Source: CAMCHP01 sp036835325
GTDB taxonomy: Bacteria > Bacteroidota > Bacteroidia > Flavobacteriales_D > Sanyastnellaceae
Length of the DNA stretch: 20,618 bases
Assembly (NCBI GenBank): GCA_036835325.1
Contig: DAITMF010000051.1
Coordinates: forward strand, 1-20,618
Direction of reading: 5' to 3'
Both the position numbers and the translations under genes were made by a program. Below, piece after piece: positions 1-5,915 of this stretch. How positions within the stretch are numbered: the first letter of the stretch is position 1; every line of letters begins with the position of its first letter. The notes below the pieces were generated by a model that was not told where the DNA came from, made no database searches, and worked only from the letters and a program-made list of their open reading frames with translations.

Positions 1-629
1 CTCCCAACGCTGCTTTGCGACCGGTGTACCAAGAATTCATCCTCCCCAACCTTGCCTATGTGGGCGGCCCCGGCGAGATGAGTTATTGGCTTCAGCTCAA
101 GGCGGCCTTTGAGGCGTTCAATGTTGACTATCCCATCCTCATCCCAAGAAATAGCGTCACCGTGATTGGCAGCAAGGAATCAGAATGGATGCACGACTTG
201 GGGTTGACTGAGCTCGATTTGCTCGAACCGCTCGGCGACCTTACTCGGCGCCTGGTATTGGGCGATGGCACAGAAGACCCTGTTATTTCAGCTTCACGAA
301 CTGTGCTCGACCGCACATTCGCCGAACTGGCTGCCTACATGAAATCGGTAGACGCGACGCTTGAAGCAAAAGCCGCTGCCACAGCAGCGCGTTTGTCAAA
401 CGAGCTTGACGGCCTGGAAAAGGCCATTGTGAAAGCCAAGAAACAGAAAGACGAAACGCGCGTTCGACGCCTTGAACGAATCTACAATCAAGCATTTCCG
501 TCAGGACCTCAAGAGCGCAAGATCAATTTCTTTGCGCTTTCGGTATTGGCCGATGAAGACCTCATTGACCGCATAATCACCGATTTTCGGCCTGAACACG
601 GTGAGTGGTTGGTGTACCTGAATCAGTGA
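1..629 (+). CDS. bshC: Bacillithiol biosynthesis cysteine-adding enzyme BshC, C-terminal part (5' truncated)
   Basis: The frame is open from the left edge (first full codon at base 3), so the start lies outside the window. About 208 C-terminal residues remain of a family usually near 530. BshC acts in the cytoplasm and adds cysteine to glucosaminyl-malate, the last step of bacillithiol synthesis. The diagnostic stretch is the Rossmann-like core around 'LRPVYQEFILPNLAYVGGPGE', which reads directly from the first codons, followed by 'YWLQLK'. A helical, charged segment (roughly bases 340-470) fits the coiled coil known in BshC. The C-terminus 'FRPEHGEWLVYL' is also typical of Bacteroidota homologues. 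The stop overlaps the convergent yqgF by 7 bp. The assignment rests on recognised motifs. The active-site half cannot be judged because most of it is missing. Confidence 0.9.
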   Translation, partial: PNAALRPVYQEFILPNLAYVGGPGEMSYWLQLKAAFEAFNVDYPILIPRNSVTVIGSKESEWMHDLGLTELDLLEPLGDLTRRLVLGDGTEDPVISASRTVLDRTFAELAAYMKSVDATLEAKAAATAARLSNELDGLEKAIVKAKKQKDETRVRRLERIYNQAFPSGPQERKINFFALSVLADEDLIDRIITDFRPEHGEWLVYLNQ

Positions 630-1033
630 TTTTGGGCGAGCCAACGCTGCAGAATCACCGCGGCAGAGACCTTATCGAGGTTTTTCTTCTCTCTTCGTTG
701 CGATTTTTTCATGCCCCCTGCTACCATTGCACTCATTGCTTCACGGCTTGAAAAGGCTTCATCGACCCGGTGGTGGTTAATCTGTGGGTAGCGCTTTTTA
801 AGCTCATTGCAGAATTTCTGGATGGATGCGCTGCTATCGCTTGTACCTCCAAACGCATCGGGGTCGCCAACTACAATGTCAGTTATTCCTTCGCGCTTGA
901 TGAGTTCATCGATGCGTTGGTACACCTGTGGCGTATCGATTGCTTCAAGCGGTGAAGCAATGATTTGAAGGTCATCGGTGATTGCGAAGCCGGTTCGTTT
1001 GAGGCCGTAGTCAATGCCAAGCGCTTTTCCCAT
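623..1033 (-). CDS. yqgF: Putative pre-16S rRNA nuclease / Holliday junction resolvase-like protein YqgF (RuvX)
   Basis: The 136-residue RNase H-fold protein has the usual family length. The N-terminal 'GIDYGLKRTG' (residues 6-15) carries the first catalytic Asp (D8). 'VVGDP' (54-58) replaces the more common VVGLP. 'DEAFSSREA' (91-99) supplies the acidic E92 but has Ala where most homologues have Arg (DERxT). 'DKVSAAVILQRWL' (120-132) gives the last acidic residue, D120, so the catalytic acids appear intact. The family processes the 5' end of 16S rRNA and has been linked to Holliday junction cleavage and transcription antitermination. The ATG lies 4 nt after a TACCTTTG box, which supports this start and suggests a leaderless message. 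The gene converges on bshC and overlaps it by 7 bp. Confidence 0.9.
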   Translation of the reverse strand: MGKALGIDYGLKRTGFAITDDLQIIASPLEAIDTPQVYQRIDELIKREGITDIVVGDPDAFGGTSDSSASIQKFCNELKKRYPQINHHRVDEAFSSREAMSAMVAGGMKKSQRREKKNLDKVSAAVILQRWLAQNH

Positions 1034-1045
1034 GTGGCAAAGGTA
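1034..1045 (-). promoter_or_regulatory. TAnnTTTG (-7) box of yqgF
   Basis: TACCTTTG (1045-1038 on the minus strand) matches the Bacteroidota -7 consensus exactly. Only 4 nt separate it from the ATG, so transcription should begin at or next to the start codon. I see no convincing -33 TTTG at the expected distance. Confidence 0.6.
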
Positions 1046-1082
1046 GGTTCAGCCGATGAAAGTTGCACATCCCGCCAGGGCA

Positions 1083-1118
1083 TAAAAGAAGAAAGTCCCG
1101 ATCGTTACCGAGACTTTC
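1083..1118 (-). terminator. Rho-independent terminator on the minus strand, upstream of yqgF
   Basis: On the minus strand GAAAGTC (1118-1112) pairs with GACTTTC (1097-1091), with two further C-G pairs inside. It is followed at once by the T-rich tail TTCTTTTAT. It points toward yqgF, but yqgF has its own promoter box downstream at 1045-1038. The hairpin therefore should end a separate short minus-strand transcript. Confidence 0.7.
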
Positions 1119-1205
1119 CACCTTAACCAAATTAACTTAAATACTTAACTACTACTAAACCTTTCTCCCATGAGGGAATGTAGAGATTTGAAGCGTTAGC
1201 TTTCA
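1083..1205 (-). ncRNA. Candidate small RNA (or attenuated leader) between yqgF and the aldolase gene
   Basis: A minus-strand terminator at 1083-1118 has no protein gene upstream of it on that strand before the divergent aldolase gene at 1349. The simplest reading is an independent short RNA. Visible parts, 5' to 3' on the minus strand: a possible weak -7 box TTTATTTG (1216-1209, one mismatch), a 4-bp TCCC/GGGA hairpin (1177-1166), and an A/U-rich single-stranded stretch (about 1163-1121) in which TTAAG occurs three times. The terminator follows. The stretch is clearly more A+T rich than its neighbours. The 5' end is a guess; it could lie anywhere from about 1170 to 1291. I do not recognise a named RNA family. 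An attenuated leader is less likely because yqgF has its own promoter-like box after the terminator. Confidence 0.45.
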
Positions 1206-1231
1206 GTACAAATAAACGGTGGTTTCAATGT

Positions 1232-1239
1232 TAAGTTTG
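1232..1239 (+). promoter_or_regulatory. Distal TAnnTTTG box upstream of the aldolase gene
   Basis: TAAGTTTG is a full match to the Bacteroidota -7 box and is identical to the proximal box at 1322-1329. If used, it would give a leader of about 100 nt that contains the 1257-1291 hairpin. No clear -33 element is visible. Confidence 0.35.
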
Positions 1240-1256
1240 TAAGAACGACCGAAGAT

Positions 1257-1291
1257 GCGTGTGTAGGATTTTTCCTACCCAATCAACACGC
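1257..1291. other. Bulged inverted repeat (12 bp of pairing) in the upstream region of the aldolase gene
   Basis: GCGTGT (1257-1262) pairs with ACACGC (1286-1291), and directly inside it GTAGGA (1263-1268) pairs with TCCTAC (1273-1278) around a TTTT loop. The only interruption is a one-sided 7-nt bulge, CCAATCA (1279-1285). No T-tract follows on either strand, so it is not a terminator. It could be a leader structure of a transcript from the distal box at 1232, part of the minus-strand RNA, or an operator. Confidence 0.45.
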
Positions 1292-1321
1292 TGTCGGCAC
1301 CCAACCGGTTTGGTTTTTCGC

Positions 1322-1329
1322 TAAGTTTG
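1322..1329 (+). promoter_or_regulatory. Proximal TAnnTTTG box of the aldolase gene
   Basis: TAAGTTTG is a full match to the -7 consensus. The start codon lies 19 nt after the box, giving a leader of roughly 15 nt with no Shine-Dalgarno sequence. Confidence 0.55.
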
Positions 1330-1348
1330 CACCCACAATCATTGCCCC

Positions 1349-2014
1349 ATGAAATTCTTTATCGATACAGCCAACCTCGACCAAATCAGAGAAGCACAAG
1401 ACCTTGGCGTTCTTGACGGAGTGACCACCAATCCTTCATTGATGGCCAAAGAAGGAATCTCAGGTGATGTGGCCGTGATGAACCACTACAAGGCCATTTG
1501 CGAGATTGTTGACGGCGATGTTAGTGCTGAAGTGATTGCTACCGATTTTGAAGGCATGGTGCGCGAAGGCGAAGCATTGGCGGCCCTGCATCCGAACATT
1601 GTGGTGAAAGTTCCGATGATCAAAGACGGCGTAAAAGCATTGCGCTACTTCAGCGATAAAGGCATCAAAACCAACTGCACACTTGTTTTCTCACCGGGTC
1701 AAGCACTGCTTGCGGCCAAGGCAGGTGCCACCTACGTGTCACCATTCATTGGGCGTTTGGATGACATCAGCACTGACGGTCTTGATTTGATTGAGAAAAT
1801 CCGTTTGATTTACGACAATTACGGCTACGAGACTCAAATCTTGGCAGCTTCGGTGCGTCACACCATGCACATCATTGCATGTGCTGAAATTGGCGCCGAC
1901 GTTATGACCGGTCCGTTGTCGGTCATTGTAGGTTTGCTCAAGCACCCATTGACCGATTCAGGATTGGCGCAGTTCTTAGCCGATCACCGCAAAGCCACCG
2001 AGGCGGCGCGATAA
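1349..2014 (+). CDS. fsa: Fructose-6-phosphate aldolase / small transaldolase (TalC-type)
   Basis: This 221-residue TIM-barrel enzyme is of the short transaldolase group, near 215-220 residues. The start 'KFFIDTANLDQI' and 'DGVTTNPSLMAKEG' (residues 23-36) are signature motifs. The Schiff-base lysine is K87 in 'IVVKVPM', followed by 'GIKTNCTLVFSPGQALLAAKAGATYVSPF', whose tail 'SPFIGRLDD' is also conserved. 'ILAASVRH' and 'GADVMTGP' complete the barrel. The enzyme acts in the cytoplasm, either moving dihydroxyacetone units in the pentose phosphate pathway or cleaving fructose 6-phosphate. Sequence alone cannot separate the two activities, and in Bacteroidota these proteins are usually called transaldolase. 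The ATG sits 19 nt after a TAAGTTTG box. yciO follows 18 bp downstream on the same strand. Confidence 0.93.
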   Translation: MKFFIDTANLDQIREAQDLGVLDGVTTNPSLMAKEGISGDVAVMNHYKAICEIVDGDVSAEVIATDFEGMVREGEALAALHPNIVVKVPMIKDGVKALRYFSDKGIKTNCTLVFSPGQALLAAKAGATYVSPFIGRLDDISTDGLDLIEKIRLIYDNYGYETQILAASVRHTMHIIACAEIGADVMTGPLSVIVGLLKHPLTDSGLAQFLADHRKATEAAR

Positions 2015-2020
2015 AAAGCC

Positions 2021-2028
2021 TACCTTTG
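2021..2028 (+). promoter_or_regulatory. TAnnTTTG box immediately before yciO
   Basis: TACCTTTG lies in the 18-bp gap after the aldolase stop and ends 4 nt before the yciO ATG. The same octamer at the same spacing stands before yqgF. It suggests that yciO can be transcribed separately as a leaderless message, although read-through from the aldolase gene is also likely. Confidence 0.5.
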
Positions 2029-2032
2029 GGGC

Positions 2033-2653
2033 ATGCTTGTCCACATCCATCCGGAGAATCCTGACCCACGCAAAGTGAGGCAAGTCGTTGAGTGTTTGTT
2101 CGACGGCGGCGTCATCGTGTATCCTACCGATTCGGTTTACAGCATCGGCTGCGACTTGAGCCAGCACAAAGCCATTGAAAGGGTTGCCAAGGTGCGGGGC
2201 ATCGCCTTGAAAGATGCAAACTTCTCCATTGTTTGCCGCGATTTAAGTCATCTTTCGGAGTACACGAAACCTGTCGAGAACAACATTTACAAGCTGATGC
2301 GGCGGGCGTTGCCGGGGCCGTACACCTTTATTCTGAACGCCAACAACAGCGTGCCCAAGATCTTCCAAAACAAGAAGAAAACCATCGGTATTCGCGTGCC
2401 CGATCACCCTGTAGCATTGGCATTGGTGACGGCGTTGGGCAATCCACTTGTCTCGACTTCGGTGCATGACGACGACGAAATTCTGGAGTACACCACCGAC
2501 CCGGAGTTGATTCACGAGCGTTATGCCGACAAGGTTGATATGGTTGTGCACGGCGGCCTCGGGAATTTGGAAGCCTCAACCGTGTTTGATTGCACCTCAG
2601 GCTTCCCTGAATTGGTGCGCGAAGGCCGTGGCCCAATTGAGGGATTGATTTAA
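2033..2653 (+). CDS. yciO: YciO/YrdC/Sua5-family protein (threonylcarbamoyl-AMP synthase-like)
   Basis: The protein has 206 residues, the same length as E. coli YciO, and lacks the extra C-terminal Sua5 domain. The start 'MLVHIHPENP', then 'GGVIVYPTDSVYSIGC' (residues 25-40), fits YciO rather than TsaC (PTETVYGLG in Sua5/TsaC). 'RVAKVRG', 'CRDLSHLSEY', 'PGPYTFIL', 'KKTIGIRVPDHP', 'VSTSVHDDD' and 'REGRGPI' follow in family order. Sua5/TsaC makes threonylcarbamoyl-AMP for the t6A modification of tRNA. Whether YciO proteins do this at physiological rate is not settled, so the exact role is left open. The stop codon shares TTAA with the convergent nnr stop. Confidence 0.88.
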   Translation: MLVHIHPENPDPRKVRQVVECLFDGGVIVYPTDSVYSIGCDLSQHKAIERVAKVRGIALKDANFSIVCRDLSHLSEYTKPVENNIYKLMRRALPGPYTFILNANNSVPKIFQNKKKTIGIRVPDHPVALALVTALGNPLVSTSVHDDDEILEYTTDPELIHERYADKVDMVVHGGLGNLEASTVFDCTSGFPELVREGRGPIEGLI

Positions 2654-4170
2654 AGCGCGTCTTTAAGGGTTTTCCACGCTTGTGGAATACGATTGATGAG
2701 CTCACCGGCTGTTAATCCCATCCGTCCGAATTCCGATTCGAAACATTCGCCGGCGGTTCCGTGCAAGGCAACACCAAGCAGCACTGCATCTTCACGGATG
2801 TAGCCTGACGCCCACAAACCGGCAATTAAACCGGTCAATGCATCGCCGCTTCCTCCCACGGCCATGGCGGCGCTTCCTGTGGTGTGGTAAATGGTTTTTC
2901 CGTCGGGGGTGACCGTAACTGAATAGGCTCCTTTCAAATGAATCACCGCATTGAGGTCGGTCGCTTGACGTTTTGCGGTACTTAACCGCTGGAGGTGGCC
3001 CTCATGCCTGCCAAACAAACGATCAAACTCAGCGGGGTGTGGGGTGAGCACGCTGTTTCGGTGGCTTTTTATTTTCTGAAGGATGAGCGGATGGATGCTC
3101 GCCAAATTCAATGCGTCGGCATCGAGCACCAAGGGTCGTGGGTCATCGAGTAAGGCCAGCAAAAAGGAACGCTGTTCATCGCCTATTCCAATGCCCGGAC
3201 CGCATGCCATGGCCGTCACTTTTTCGGGGATGGATGGATGCGAGAGGGCGCTTGGATGCGCATCGGCTGCTGCCATCGCTTCGGGTGCCGACTGCTGCAC
3301 CATTTGGCGCACAGACGCCGGCACGTGTGCGAAAACCAATCCGCACCCTGAATGCAAGGCTGCGTTGACCGAGAGGATGGCCGCCCCCGGCATGGCCCCG
3401 CTTCCGGCGGCGATGAAGGCGGCTCCAAAACTGCCTTTGTGTGAGAAGCGGTTTCGGTTGCTTATGCGTACGGCGGCATCGTTGCGATCAAAGGTGAAGG
3501 TGGTGCAATCGACAGAAGCACGAAATTCATCCAGCAAACCAATGTCAAGCACATGAACACGGCGATCGCGTTTCAGATTGGCCATCGGTTTTGGGTAAAA
3601 GAACCCTTCTTTCCACTGCTGAAACGTCAATGTATGGTCAGCATCCACGATTGAAACCGGTTCAAATGCAGCGGGATTTCCCGGCAAACCTGAAGGGACA
3701 TCAATGCTGACGATGGTACACGACTTTGCGTTGATGGATTGAATTGCGGCTTGAAAGCCACCTTCGGGTTTACGGTCGAGGCCTGTACCGAACAGCGCAT
3801 CAATGCAAACGTCGATGGTTTGCACTGCGGTGAAGTCTGTCACCAAAGCCACCTCATTGTGGAGTTTGTTCAAGCGGAGCAAGTTCTCGGTGAAATCGGC
3901 ACTGGCGCGTTGTATGTCGCCTACAATGACCACCGCTTGAACCTTGCACGAGGCACGTGCGAGCAAGCGGGCAATGGCGAGACCGTCTCCCCCATTGTTT
4001 CCAACGCCGCACACGACGGTAAACGACCGGTGCGCGAAGCCATTTCGGAAGAGCCACACGACGCAGGCTTTGGCAGCACGCTCCATAAGGTCGATGGAAT
4101 CTATGGGCTCACCGCTGACTGTTGCAGCATCCCATTGACGCACTTGATCGACGCTCAAGAGTTTTTTCAT
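2650..4170 (-). CDS. nnr: Bifunctional NAD(P)H-hydrate repair enzyme (epimerase plus ADP/ATP-dependent dehydratase)
   Basis: This 506-residue fusion has the usual length. The N-terminal epimerase domain (about 1-215) shows 'GVGNNGGDGLAIARLL' (55-70) and 'VSIDVPSGLPG'. The C-terminal dehydratase domain (about 225-506) shows 'HKGSFGAAFIAAGSGAMPGAA', whose core is HKGSFG, 'LTPHPAEFDRLFG', and the nucleotide-binding 'GGSGDALTG' (439-447; often GMGDVLSG or GSGDVLAG). Together the two domains repair the hydrated S and R forms of NADH and NADPH back to usable cofactors. The ATG overlaps the pcm stop by one base (TGATG), so the two are translationally coupled. The pairing brings together two metabolite or protein damage-repair functions. 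The 3' end overlaps yciO by 4 bp. Confidence 0.95.
   Translation of the reverse strand: MKKLLSVDQVRQWDAATVSGEPIDSIDLMERAAKACVVWLFRNGFAHRSFTVVCGVGNNGGDGLAIARLLARASCKVQAVVIVGDIQRASADFTENLLRLNKLHNEVALVTDFTAVQTIDVCIDALFGTGLDRKPEGGFQAAIQSINAKSCTIVSIDVPSGLPGNPAAFEPVSIVDADHTLTFQQWKEGFFYPKPMANLKRDRRVHVLDIGLLDEFRASVDCTTFTFDRNDAAVRISNRNRFSHKGSFGAAFIAAGSGAMPGAAILSVNAALHSGCGLVFAHVPASVRQMVQQSAPEAMAAADAHPSALSHPSIPEKVTAMACGPGIGIGDEQRSFLLALLDDPRPLVLDADALNLASIHPLILQKIKSHRNSVLTPHPAEFDRLFGRHEGHLQRLSTAKRQATDLNAVIHLKGAYSVTVTPDGKTIYHTTGSAAMAVGGSGDALTGLIAGLWASGYIREDAVLLGVALHGTAGECFESEFGRMGLTAGELINRIPQAWKTLKDAL
3089..3240 (+). repeat. Two close copies of the dispersed 9-mer inside nnr, one expanded
   Basis: GGATGGATG occurs at 3089-3097 and again at 3228-3240, where a third ATGG unit gives GGATGGATGGATG. 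Both have the same orientation and both are CATCCATCC on the nnr coding strand. They belong to the 11-site family described in the findings. Confidence 0.5.
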
Positions 4171-4820
4171 CAGCGCGAACGGTCAGCTAGCATCGGCACG
4201 AAGCTGAAGGTGCCGTGCTCGTGGCGCGTAAATTCGTTATCGGCCACCCGTGTAATTTCGTACATGATTTGGGTTTCTCCTTCACCAACCGGAATCACCA
4301 TTGTGCCGCCAATGCGCAATTGCTTGAGCAGTTCGGTGGGCACCGTTGGCGCTCCGCAAGTGACCAATATCTTGTCAAAGGGTGCAAATGCCGGTTTGCC
4401 TTTGTAGCCATCGCCGAAGTAGAGGTTTGGACGGTAACCGAGTTGAAAGATCAGTGGCCCGGCGGCTTCGCAGAGTTCTTTCTGGCGTTCGATGCTCCAA
4501 ACTTTGGCGCCCATTTCACAGAGCACGCAGGTTTGATAGCCTGATCCGGTTCCGATTTCGAGCACTTTATCACCCCGTTCAAGCTTGAGTAACTCGGTTT
4601 GTCGGGCAACAGTGCTTGGGTGCGAAATGGTTTGCCCTGCGCCAATCGCGAAGGCTCTGTTCTCGTAAGCGAATTCAAGAAAGGCTGACGACAGAAAAAA
4701 GTGGCGAGGTACCCTATCGATGGCATCGAGCACCCGTTCGTCGTGAATTCCTTTGGTACGCAGTTGATCAATGAGCTTACGCCTCAATCCTTTGTGCCGG
4801 TATGTATCTGTCAACTCCAT
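4170..4820 (-). CDS. pcm: Protein-L-isoaspartate(D-aspartate) O-methyltransferase
   Basis: The 216-residue protein has normal PCMT length. Motifs: 'DAIDRVPRHFF' (32-42), 'GQTISHPSTVARQTELL' (62-78; usually GQTISxPxxVA), and the SAM-binding 'VLEIGTGSGYQ' (86-96). Later come 'VWSIER', 'GDGYKG', 'FDKILVTCGAP' and 'LRIGGTMVIPVG'. The enzyme methylates isoaspartyl residues that form in ageing proteins, starting their repair. It is the first gene of the pcm-nnr operon and is joined to nnr by a 1-base TGATG overlap. The ATG lies 4 nt after a TAGATTTG box, consistent with leaderless transcription. Confidence 0.95.
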   Translation of the reverse strand: MELTDTYRHKGLRRKLIDQLRTKGIHDERVLDAIDRVPRHFFLSSAFLEFAYENRAFAIGAGQTISHPSTVARQTELLKLERGDKVLEIGTGSGYQTCVLCEMGAKVWSIERQKELCEAAGPLIFQLGYRPNLYFGDGYKGKPAFAPFDKILVTCGAPTVPTELLKQLRIGGTMVIPVGEGETQIMYEITRVADNEFTRHEHGTFSFVPMLADRSR

Positions 4821-4824
4821 ATAC

Positions 4825-4832
4825 CAAATCTA
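4825..4832 (-). promoter_or_regulatory. TAnnTTTG box of the pcm-nnr operon
   Basis: TAGATTTG on the minus strand (4832-4825) ends 4 nt before the pcm ATG. It shares the 111-bp divergent region with the box of the oxidoreductase gene at 4905. Confidence 0.6.
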
Positions 4833-4904
4833 AGGTGAAACACCATACCCGTGGTTCTGTTAATAAGTAAGAATTGCACGCTAGGGTGTCGATAATCGAG
4901 CCTG

Positions 4905-4912
4905 TAACTTTG
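4905..4912 (+). promoter_or_regulatory. TAnnTTTG box of the oxidoreductase gene
   Basis: TAACTTTG is a full match. The start codon is 19 nt downstream, the same spacing as for the aldolase gene. The nearest upstream TTG (4874-4876) is 28 nt away, somewhat far for a -33 element. Confidence 0.55.
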
Positions 4913-4931
4913 CGAGCAAGAGCGAAGGCAT

Positions 4932-5915
4932 ATGAAGTTGAAAATCGGTGTACTGGGCGCGGGCCATTTGGGCAAAATTCACATGAATTGCCTTTTGCAA
5001 TTGCCTGATGATTATGACGTCGTTGGTTTTTTCGATCCTTCTCCGGAGAAGTCGAAAGAAGCGCATGAGCGTTTCGGATTGCCTTTCTTCGAGAGCATAG
5101 AAGCCTTGATTGAGGCCTGCGAAGTGATTGACATTGTAACGCCAACCTTGTCGCATTTTGACTGTGCCACGGCTGCGCTGCGTTCGTTTCGTCACGTTTT
5201 CATTGAAAAGCCGATCACCAATACGCTTGATGAAGCGCGTGTGTTGATGAGCATGGCTGAAGAAGCCAGCGTAAAAGTTCAAGTGGGGCACGTTGAGCGG
5301 TTCAATCCGGCGTTTCGTGCAGCGCGACATCGGCTGGCAAAGCCCTTGTTCATCGAGGCACACCGGTTGGCAGAGTTTAATCCGCGAGGTACAGATGTAT
5401 CGGTTGTGCTCGATTTGATGATTCATGACATCGACATTCTGTTGAGTGTTACCGGCGCGAACGTCCGCCAGGTCAGTGCGAGCGGGGTTGCTGTGGTGAG
5501 TGAAACGCCTGACATTGCCAACGCACGGCTGGAGTTTGACAATGGCTGTGTCGCCAACTTAACAGCAAGCCGCATTTCGTTAAAAAACATGCGGAAAGTG
5601 CGCTTTTTTCAGCGCGACGCCTACATCGCTGTCGACTTCCTTAAGCGCGAATCGGAGATCGTACGCATGCGGGCAGTTGAAGGAGAACCTGATCCCTTCA
5701 GCGTAACCTTAAACTTGGGAGAAGGGAAAGGTTTTAAGGAGATTCTTTTTGAGAAGCCCGAAGTACCGGAGACCAACGCCATACGTGACGAATTGGCTGC
5801 GTTTGCTGCATCCATCCGAGAAAACACAGAGCCTGAAGTTACGGTGCGTGATGGCATGCGCGCCCTTGAAGTGGCGCACCTCATCCTTGAGCAAATCAAC
5901 CGTCAGTTGATTTAA
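4932..5915 (+). CDS. Gfo/Idh/MocA family NAD(P)-dependent oxidoreductase
   Basis: The protein has 327 residues with an N-terminal Rossmann fold, 'GVLGAGHLGKIH' (6-17), the family signature 'EKP' at 92-94 ('HVFIEKPIT'), and the catalytic-domain motif 'VLDLMIHDIDILL' (159-171) with H165 as the likely catalytic histidine. 'QVGHVERFNPAF' (117-128) and the DLMIHDID form recall the UDP-GlcNAc 3-dehydrogenase (GnnA) branch, which oxidises the 3-hydroxyl of the sugar nucleotide before transamination. No GnnB-like aminotransferase is in the window, so this substrate is only a suggestion. The 3' end shares TTAA with recN. Confidence 0.85.
   Translation: MKLKIGVLGAGHLGKIHMNCLLQLPDDYDVVGFFDPSPEKSKEAHERFGLPFFESIEALIEACEVIDIVTPTLSHFDCATAALRSFRHVFIEKPITNTLDEARVLMSMAEEASVKVQVGHVERFNPAFRAARHRLAKPLFIEAHRLAEFNPRGTDVSVVLDLMIHDIDILLSVTGANVRQVSASGVAVVSETPDIANARLEFDNGCVANLTASRISLKNMRKVRFFQRDAYIAVDFLKRESEIVRMRAVEGEPDPFSVTLNLGEGKGFKEILFEKPEVPETNAIRDELAAFAASIRENTEPEVTVRDGMRALEVAHLILEQINRQLI

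Noticed and set aside
1145..1171. Minus-strand mini-ORF MGERFSSS inside the small-RNA candidate, with three Ser codons before the stop, as in an attenuator leader peptide
   Set aside because: It has only eight codons, no ribosome-binding signal, and no serine-related gene downstream; yqgF has its own promoter box beyond the terminator. It may be chance.
3739..4407. Long + strand reading frame (222 codons) opposite nnr and pcm
   Set aside because: It spans the junction of two clearly identified minus-strand genes and shows no domain or promoter of its own.
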